Assembly: GCA_900552705.1 (NCBI GenBank)
Contig: USAX01000061.1
Span: 1 to 10,956, forward strand
Length of the DNA: 10,956 nucleotides
Source of the DNA: an uncultured Collinsella sp.
Lineage (GTDB): Bacteria; Actinomycetota; Coriobacteriia; Coriobacteriales; Coriobacteriaceae
Direction of reading: 5' to 3'
The translations under genes were made by a program, and so were the position numbers. Within the stretch, counting starts at the first letter, position 1. Each line of letters starts with the position of its first letter. The notes beneath the pieces are model-generated. The model saw only the letters and a list, made by a program, of their open reading frames with translations, had not been told where the DNA came from and ran no database searches. This document shows positions 6,552-10,956 of the stretch, piece after piece.

Positions 6552-6581
6552 ATCATATCATAGAAACGAACAGCTGTTCGA
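6552..6581 (-). promoter_or_regulatory. LexA/SOS-box-like operator and promoter of the GyrI-like gene
   Basis: CGAACAGCTGTTCG at 6567-6580 is a perfect 14-bp palindrome. With its flanking A at 6581 it matches the actinobacterial LexA box (TCGAAC-N4-GTTCGA) at all but the first specified base. Two overlapping TATGAT -10-like boxes lie just downstream on the minus strand (6557-6562 and 6552-6557), so the palindrome falls on the -35/spacer region, as expected for a repressor site. No good -35 is visible. A different repressor with similar half-sites is possible. Confidence 0.55.
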
Positions 6582-6677
6582 ATGATTTGGCTGACAGATT
6601 GAGATGCGTGCGTTGTGTTTGGCGGTCGGCCTGACCCCGTTGATGATTTCTCGGCCTCCCCGGCGCCCTATCTATAG

Positions 6678-6728
6678 CTGCCGTTTCCCCATATAAAACC
6701 TGCCAAAATAAACCTGTCCCTTTTTGGT
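6678..6728 (-). repeat. Terminator-like dispersed repeat, copy 2 (inverted)
   Basis: Read on the minus strand, this matches copies 1 and 3 from CCAAAAAGGGACAGG through TTTTGGCAGG, TTTTAT and on to a GGCAG tail. The outer left arm is degraded (CCACC in place of CCTGCC), so the stem is shorter. It lies 54 bp before the ABC operon start in opposite orientation, so it would act on leftward transcription, toward the GyrI-like promoter. Confidence 0.78.
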
Positions 6729-6781
6729 GGGTGCGAAATGGGTAATACTAAAGAGTTATCCGACCAGATGGGAATTAATCG

Positions 6782-7483
6782 ATGGCCTATATCGAATTCA
6801 AAGACGTCATCAAGGCATACGGCGAGGGCGATGCCCGCATCCACGCGCTCGACGGCGCGAGCTTTACGGTCGAGCGCGGCGAGCTCGCCATCATTTTGGG
6901 TGCTTCGGGTGCCGGCAAGACCACGGCCCTCAACATTCTGGGCGGCATGGACACGGCAACTTCTGGCACCGTGACGGTGGACGGGCGTGACGTGAGCTCT
7001 GCCAACGAGGCTCAGCTTGTGGAATACCGTCGCGCTGACGTCGGCTTTGTCTTTCAGTTCTACAATCTGGTCCCTAACCTGACGGCGCTTGAGAACGTCG
7101 AACTCGCGGCGCAGATCTGCCCCGATTCGCTCGATGCCGAGCAAACGCTTTGCCAGGTTGGCCTGGGTGAGCGCCTCGCCAACTTCCCCGCGCAGCTTTC
7201 GGGCGGCGAGCAGCAGCGCGTGTCCATCGCTCGCGCACTGGCCAAGAATCCCAAGCTGCTTTTGTGCGACGAGCCCACGGGCGCGCTCGACTACAAAACC
7301 GGCAAGCAGATCTTGCAGTTGCTACAGGACACCTGTCGCAAGCAAGGCATTACGGTCATTATCATCACCCACAACTCCGCGCTGGCACCCATGGCCGATC
7401 GCCTGATCCGCTTTAAGAGCGGCCGCGTGGAGAGCGAGACGGTCCAACAAAATCCCGTGCCTATCGAGACGATCGAGTGGTAG
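6782..7483 (+). CDS. ABC transporter ATPase (MacB/LolD type)
   Basis: This cytoplasmic nucleotide-binding subunit of 233 residues powers the FtsX-type permease encoded next. It has Walker A GASGAGKTT (40-48), the Q-loop Gln92 in VFQFYNLVPNLTALENV (90-106), the signature LSGGEQQR (139-146), Walker B LLLCDEPTGALD (159-170) with catalytic Glu164, and the switch His197. The FYNLVPNLT motif and the GALD ending of Walker B are typical of the MacB/LolD/FtsE-like class that works with FtsX-type permeases. The ATG at 6782 has only a weak GGGA (6770-6773) upstream. Its stop (7481-7483) meets or overlaps the permease start, so the two are co-translated. No solid promoter is recognised between the inverted repeat copy 2 and the start. 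Confidence 0.95.
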   Translation: MAYIEFKDVIKAYGEGDARIHALDGASFTVERGELAIILGASGAGKTTALNILGGMDTATSGTVTVDGRDVSSANEAQLVEYRRADVGFVFQFYNLVPNLTALENVELAAQICPDSLDAEQTLCQVGLGERLANFPAQLSGGEQQRVSIARALAKNPKLLLCDEPTGALDYKTGKQILQLLQDTCRKQGITVIIITHNSALAPMADRLIRFKSGRVESETVQQNPVPIETIEW

Positions 7484-7488
7484 CGCCC

Positions 7489-10254
7489 ATGGACCAGGAC
7501 CGCCAAAACAGCCAGCGCCGCGACGCGCAGAACACGGAGCGCGAGCAGGATTTTACGACCTACCGTACCGCCCAAAGCTCAAACGATATGGTGCCGACGG
7601 TGTTTCGCCGTGGCATCTACCGCACAATCCGAGGCAGTCTTAAGCGCTTCTTATCCATCGTGGTCATCACCGCGCTCGGTGTGAGCGTGATGTGCGGCCT
7701 TAAGGCGGGCTGCGAGGACCTGTGCGATTCGGTTGACGCCTACTTTGACCGGCAGAATGTCTATGACATCAACGTGCAGTCGACCTATGGTCTGACCGAT
7801 GACGATCTTGCTGCGATCCAAGAGGTCGATGGCGTCGAGACGGCCGAGGGCATCTATACCGAGACCGCCTATACCGCCGTGGGTACGACGCGCGAGCGTG
7901 TCGTCGTACAGAGCCTCTCCAAAGAGAATATTGACCAACCGGTGCTAGTACGCGGCGAGCTGCCCGAGAGCGCCGGTGAGGTCGCGGTGACTTCGAAGTT
8001 CTTGAAGGCTTCGGGCAAGAAAATCGGCGATACGGTGAGCTTTGCCGCCAACGATGCGAGCTCGTCGAACCAAAGCGCCAAGGACCAGTTTGCCGATGGG
8101 GACTACACCATCACGGCCGAGGTTCTCGATCCTACCGACGTGAGCTCCGACTCGACAGTCAACGCCTTTCGCGCTGCTTCGACTGCGGACTACAAGTTCT
8201 ACGTGAGCGAGGATGCCGCGACATCTTCTTCCTACTCCGCTGTCCACGTGGTCGTCGAGGGAGCCAAGAGCCTCAACTCCTATTCGGATGCCTACTCGGC
8301 AAAGATCAATGAGGTCAAGGGCAATATCGAGAAGATCCGCGAGGAGCGTGAGAAGGCGCGCGCCCAGGAGCTGACGGTCGACACACCGGCGAGCTTGGAC
8401 GCGGCTGAGCGTCAGGCGAATATGGTCTTTGGGATCGAGCAGGACAACATCAATCGCATGGCCGAGGGCAGCGAGGAGCGTGCGCAGGCTCAGGTCGACC
8501 TGGACCAGCGCCGTGCCGCCGCCAACCAGCAATTCGCCGATGCCCGCGCCGAGCTCTCCGACCTGGGCGAATGCACCTGGTACATCCAGGACCGCGGCAA
8601 TATCGCAAGCTACTCGAGCGTCGAGAGCGATAGTTCTTCGATCGAGGCCATCGCCACGGTGTTCCCGTTCATCTTCTTTATCGTCGCCGTGCTTATCAGT
8701 CTCACCACCGCCACCCGCATGGTCGAGGAGGAGCGCACGCTTATTGGCCTGTACAAGGCGCTCGGCTATTCACGCGGGCGTATCCTGTCCAAATATGTGG
8801 ACTACTCGCTGTGGGCGTGTCTGATCGGTGGCGTGCTCGGCAATATCATCGGATTTGTGGGTCTGCCGCTGTTCTTGTTTACGGTGTTCGACGACATGTA
8901 CTCGCTGCCCCAGATGCTGCTTTCGTACGACATCGTGTCCTCAATCGTTTCGGTGGCGCTGTTTGCCGTGGGCGTGGTGGGCGCCACGATTATCGCCTGC
9001 CGCCACGAGATGGCCGAGACCCCAGCCTCGCTCATGCGCCCCAAGGCTCCGCGCGCCGGCTCGCGCATCTTGCTCGAGCGCATCGGCTTTATCTGGCGCC
9101 GCATGGGCTTTTTGAACAAGGTCGCTGCACGCAACTTATTCCGCTACAAAAAGCGCGCCTTCATGACCATCTTTGGCATTGCGGGCTGCACGGCGCTTGT
9201 GATTTGCGGTATGGGCATCCGTGATACGTCGGTCGCGTTGTCGCCCAAGCAGTACGGGCATATCACGCGCTATGACCTGCTGGCGGTTGCCAATCCCGAT
9301 GATTTTTCGCAGACGTGCGCGGCACTGGATGAGCGCAGTGCAGCCAATGATTCCAACGTGACTGTGACTTCGACGCTGCCGATTATGACCGACAACGTCA
9401 CCTTTACGTTTGGCGGAAAGAGCGAGACCGTGCAGCTGATCGTGGTGCCCGATGACCGCACGAACGACCTGGATGACTACGTGCGCCTAGAGGACGAGTC
9501 CAAAGAACCGCTCGCCCTGCGTGACGGGGATGTGTATTTGAGCAAGAGCTCTCAGCTGGTGCTGGGGATCAAGCCGGGCGATACGGCACACGTCCAGGAT
9601 TCGTCGCTCAATGTTGCCAAGGTCAAAGTCAGCGACATCTCGCTCAACTATCTGGGCAACACGCTTTACATGACGCAGGGCACCTATGAGCGCGCGTTCG
9701 GTCGAAGTGCACGCCTTAACGGCGTCTTTGTGCTGCTTGAGGGTTCGTCGGCCGACCAGATTGCGTTTAGCAAGAATCTTAAGGGTGACGGTTGGCTTAC
9801 GATTTCGAGTACGGCCGAGCATTGGGAAAACTATGAGGCGAACTTTACGATTATCAATTCGGTCGTGGTGCTCGTGACCTTTATGGCGGCGTGCCTGTCG
9901 TTTGTGGTGGTGTTTACGCTGTCCAACACGAATATCTCCGAGCGCGAACGCGAGCTGGCGACCATCAAGGTGCTGGGCTTCCGCCGTGGCGAGGTTCACC
10001 ATTACGTTAACAAGGAGACGTTGATCCTCACGGCGATCGGAGCCGCGCTGGGCGTACCGCTGGGCGGCTTGCTGGCCGAGAGTTTTACGTACATTTTGCA
10101 GATGCCGTCGCTGTACTTTGACGTCGAGGTCGAGCCGCTAAGCTACGTGCTCGCCGTGGTGCTTTCCTTTGGCTTTACGTTTATCGTCAACCTCGCCACC
10201 AACCGTACCCTCAACAAGATTGACATGGTCGGCGCCCTCAAGAGCGCCGAGTAA
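7489..10254 (+). CDS. Large FtsX-type ABC transporter permease
   Basis: This permease is 921 residues from ATG 7489, or 925 from GTG 7477, which would overlap the ATPase gene by 7 nt. Positions below use the longer form. After a hydrophilic N-terminus and TM1 (about 57-77) comes a large extracytoplasmic region. Its end (about 275-360) is highly charged and heptad-like (KINEVKGNIEKIREEREKAR), probably a coiled coil. The first FtsX domain has TMs near 396-417, 446-472 and 486-510, with the ERTLIGLYKALGYSRG coupling segment. A second half begins with TM5 (about 561-582), a beta-rich periplasm-side domain (about 585-785), and a second FtsX domain with TMs near 790-817, 849-870 and 890-909, with ERERELATIKVLGFRRGE. 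The two-half design resembles Gram-positive permeases thought to export peptides or lipids or to act mechanically on the envelope. The substrate is unknown. Confidence 0.92.
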   Translation: MDQDRQNSQRRDAQNTEREQDFTTYRTAQSSNDMVPTVFRRGIYRTIRGSLKRFLSIVVITALGVSVMCGLKAGCEDLCDSVDAYFDRQNVYDINVQSTYGLTDDDLAAIQEVDGVETAEGIYTETAYTAVGTTRERVVVQSLSKENIDQPVLVRGELPESAGEVAVTSKFLKASGKKIGDTVSFAANDASSSNQSAKDQFADGDYTITAEVLDPTDVSSDSTVNAFRAASTADYKFYVSEDAATSSSYSAVHVVVEGAKSLNSYSDAYSAKINEVKGNIEKIREEREKARAQELTVDTPASLDAAERQANMVFGIEQDNINRMAEGSEERAQAQVDLDQRRAAANQQFADARAELSDLGECTWYIQDRGNIASYSSVESDSSSIEAIATVFPFIFFIVAVLISLTTATRMVEEERTLIGLYKALGYSRGRILSKYVDYSLWACLIGGVLGNIIGFVGLPLFLFTVFDDMYSLPQMLLSYDIVSSIVSVALFAVGVVGATIIACRHEMAETPASLMRPKAPRAGSRILLERIGFIWRRMGFLNKVAARNLFRYKKRAFMTIFGIAGCTALVICGMGIRDTSVALSPKQYGHITRYDLLAVANPDDFSQTCAALDERSAANDSNVTVTSTLPIMTDNVTFTFGGKSETVQLIVVPDDRTNDLDDYVRLEDESKEPLALRDGDVYLSKSSQLVLGIKPGDTAHVQDSSLNVAKVKVSDISLNYLGNTLYMTQGTYERAFGRSARLNGVFVLLEGSSADQIAFSKNLKGDGWLTISSTAEHWENYEANFTIINSVVVLVTFMAACLSFVVVFTLSNTNISERERELATIKVLGFRRGEVHHYVNKETLILTAIGAALGVPLGGLLAESFTYILQMPSLYFDVEVEPLSYVLAVVLSFGFTFIVNLATNRTLNKIDMVGALKSAE

Positions 10255-10307
10255 CCTGCCAAAAAGGGACAGGTTTATTTTTGGCAGGTTTTATCTGGGC
10301 AAACGCC
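10255..10307 (+). repeat. Terminator-like dispersed repeat, copy 3
   Basis: It begins at the base directly after the permease TAA. CCTGCCAAAA (10255-10264) pairs with TTTTGGCAGG (about 10279-10288) and TTTT follows. It carries one more T in the loop than copy 1. Its tail (ATCTGGGCAAACGCC) is similar to copy 1 but has become part of the next, stronger hairpin. Confidence 0.8.
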
Positions 10308-10344
10308 GGACAACCATTAGATGGCCCGGCGTTTGCCCCGTTTT
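10297..10344 (+). terminator. Strong intrinsic terminator after the ABC operon
   Basis: GGGCAAACGCCGG (10297-10309) pairs perfectly with CCGGCGTTTGCCC (10326-10338), a 13-bp stem with a 16-nt loop. CG and TTTT (10341-10344) follow. Together with the repeat just before it, this makes a tandem double terminator for the ABC operon. Confidence 0.85.
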
Positions 10345-10491
10345 GCTGGGGATGTCTGTCGTTCAGCATCTCAACGTACTGGCCGATGAGCTTTTCCATT
10401 TGCCTTTCATTCTATTTGGTTTTCGCTCGCAGGCGTGGATGAGAGGCTCTCTTTAGCCTTCGAGATTGGGCTTGTATGGGTCGTATGCCAC
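10345..10491. other. Intergenic stretch without a supported gene
   Basis: No feature is recognised here. A minus-strand frame of 53 codons starts at 10399 with a fair ribosome binding site (GAAAGG), but it runs through the terminator hairpin and repeat copy 3 and is probably not a gene. Confidence 0.4.
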
Positions 10492-10640
10492 AAAATGGGC
10501 CTATCTACTACGTTTGCTACCACACCCTCGACCATGACAAAGATTATGAAATTAAAACCGCAGGTAGAGGGCTTGCCAATTTTCGGAAAAGGCGGATATG
10601 GTCGGTCCTCTCGAGTTAAACGTAGTAAATAGGCCCTTTT
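10492..10640. repeat. Inverted-repeat element of about 149 bp (MITE-like)
   Basis: Terminal arms GGGCCTATCTACTACGTTT (10497-10515) and its complement at 10618-10636 match with one difference, with AAAA/TTTT at the outer ends. A second inner pair, CGACCAT (10529-10535) and ATGGTCG (10598-10604), extends the possible fold. No transposase or clear target duplication is seen. On the minus strand one frame stays open through the whole element (about 80 codons) without an early start codon. It may be a non-autonomous element or a structured RNA. Confidence 0.65.
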
Positions 10641-10650
10641 CTTGGCGCGC

Positions 10651-10687
10651 GGTCAGCTCAATGCTAATCTCCGTGCCGGAACTGACC
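10651..10687. repeat. Small inverted repeat between two larger elements
   Basis: GGTCAG (10651-10656) pairs with CTGACC (10682-10687), a 6-bp stem with a 25-nt loop. It lies between the 149-bp element and the hairpin at 10698-10768. A stem this short could be chance. Confidence 0.3.
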
Positions 10688-10697
10688 CAGTTGTTTG

Positions 10698-10768
10698 TAA
10701 GTTGCGGTGATATACGGACTGTTTGGCGCTTTGGAGCTTCAAAACAGTCCCTAGCTCACCGCAACTTA
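10698..10768. repeat. Long two-stage hairpin element
   Basis: TAAGTTGCGGTGA (10698-10710) pairs perfectly with TCACCGCAACTTA (10756-10768), 13 bp. After 5-nt internal loops on each side, GGACTGTTT (10716-10724) pairs perfectly with AAACAGTCC (10742-10750). The apical loop is 17 nt. It lies 25 bp after the stop of the minus-strand gene entering from the right, so it could protect or end that transcript, although there is no U-tract. Confidence 0.8.
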
Positions 10769-10793
10769 GGAGAAGGGCGGGGGTGGTTGGGTG

Positions 10794-10956
10794 CTAGTGG
10801 GTCGGAGCGTGTTGGGCCTGTTTGCGGTGCTTCCATTGTTTGCGGCACCAGCGCATGAGCGCCTTTATGACGGGAATCGTGATGAGGATGATCCATGCAG
10901 GATGGGGCTGTCCCAAACAGAGCCACATGTAGAGGAACCAAGCGATGGCGGCTGCC
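10794..10956 (-). CDS. C-terminus of a small membrane protein (partial, 5' end outside window)
   Basis: The minus-strand frame entering from the right edge is open for 53 codons to a TAG (10796-10794). It encodes a hydrophobic segment AIAWFLYMWLCLGQ, then HPAWIILITIPVIKALM, then a basic tail RWCRKQWKHRKQAQHAPTH. Two closely spaced membrane segments, a W-HPAWIILITIP pattern and a positively charged C-terminus resemble the C-terminal membrane module found on some small HTH or envelope-associated proteins. The N-terminal part needed for a family call is not in the window. The frame is supported by its amino-acid character, not by homology that I can name. Confidence 0.6.
   Translation of the reverse strand, partial: AAAIAWFLYMWLCLGQPHPAWIILITIPVIKALMRWCRKQWKHRKQAQHAPTH

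Noticed and set aside
1456..10254. Two-component system plus ABC transporter as a BceRS-BceAB-type antibiotic-sensing module
   Set aside because: The kinase has a large extracytoplasmic loop (Bce-type sensors lack one), the permease layout differs from BceB, and three unrelated genes, two of them on the opposite strand, separate the pairs. A functional link is not supported.
10238..10399. 53-codon minus-strand frame with a fair ribosome binding site
   Set aside because: It runs through the permease 3' end, repeat copy 3 and the strong terminator hairpin, so most of its codons are fixed by other features.

Overview
The window looks like chromosomal DNA of a high-GC actinobacterium, most likely Coriobacteriia and Collinsella-like. 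This is inferred from GC-rich codon use, compact short operons and the style of the intergenic repeats, not from any marker gene. There is no rRNA, tRNA, phage, IS or CRISPR. Seven complete genes and one gene cut by the right edge can be supported.

Layout. Positions 1-676 hold no convincing gene: a very GC-rich stretch with a direct repeat (1-332), a large imperfect palindrome (333-513) and a short leader. A methylguanine-DNA methyltransferase follows (677-1255). Next is a two-component pair: an OmpR-type response regulator (1484-2167) with its histidine kinase 2 nt downstream (2170-3531). An AIM24/TIGR00266-type protein (3698-4372) faces a leftward CLC antiporter (4442-5701), with a strong terminator between them. 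The CLC protein has the residues typical of the fluoride-selective CLC-F clade. Upstream of it, also leftward, lies a GyrI-like protein (5872-6510) of the class linked to hydrolysis of DNA-alkylating genotoxins. An ABC ATPase (6782-7483) and a large FtsX-type permease (about 7489-10254) form a rightward operon. Positions 10255-10793 contain terminators and several inverted-repeat modules without a gene. The C-terminus of a small membrane protein enters from the right edge on the minus strand (10794-10956).

How it fits together. Several genes are protective: O6-alkylguanine repair, a GyrI-like detoxification protein, a probable fluoride exporter and a MacB/FtsX-type transporter. A near-perfect actinobacterial LexA-type palindrome sits in the promoter region of the GyrI-like gene, suggesting DNA-damage control. 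The response regulator promoter carries GCTAAGGC repeats 11 bp apart, a pattern expected for OmpR-family binding.

The non-coding DNA is the most unusual part. A repeat of about 55 bp that folds like a terminator occurs three times: directly after the kinase stop codon, directly after the permease stop codon, and inverted just before the ABC operon. At least three unrelated large hairpin elements (333-513, 10492-10640, 10698-10768) fill the gene-free stretches.
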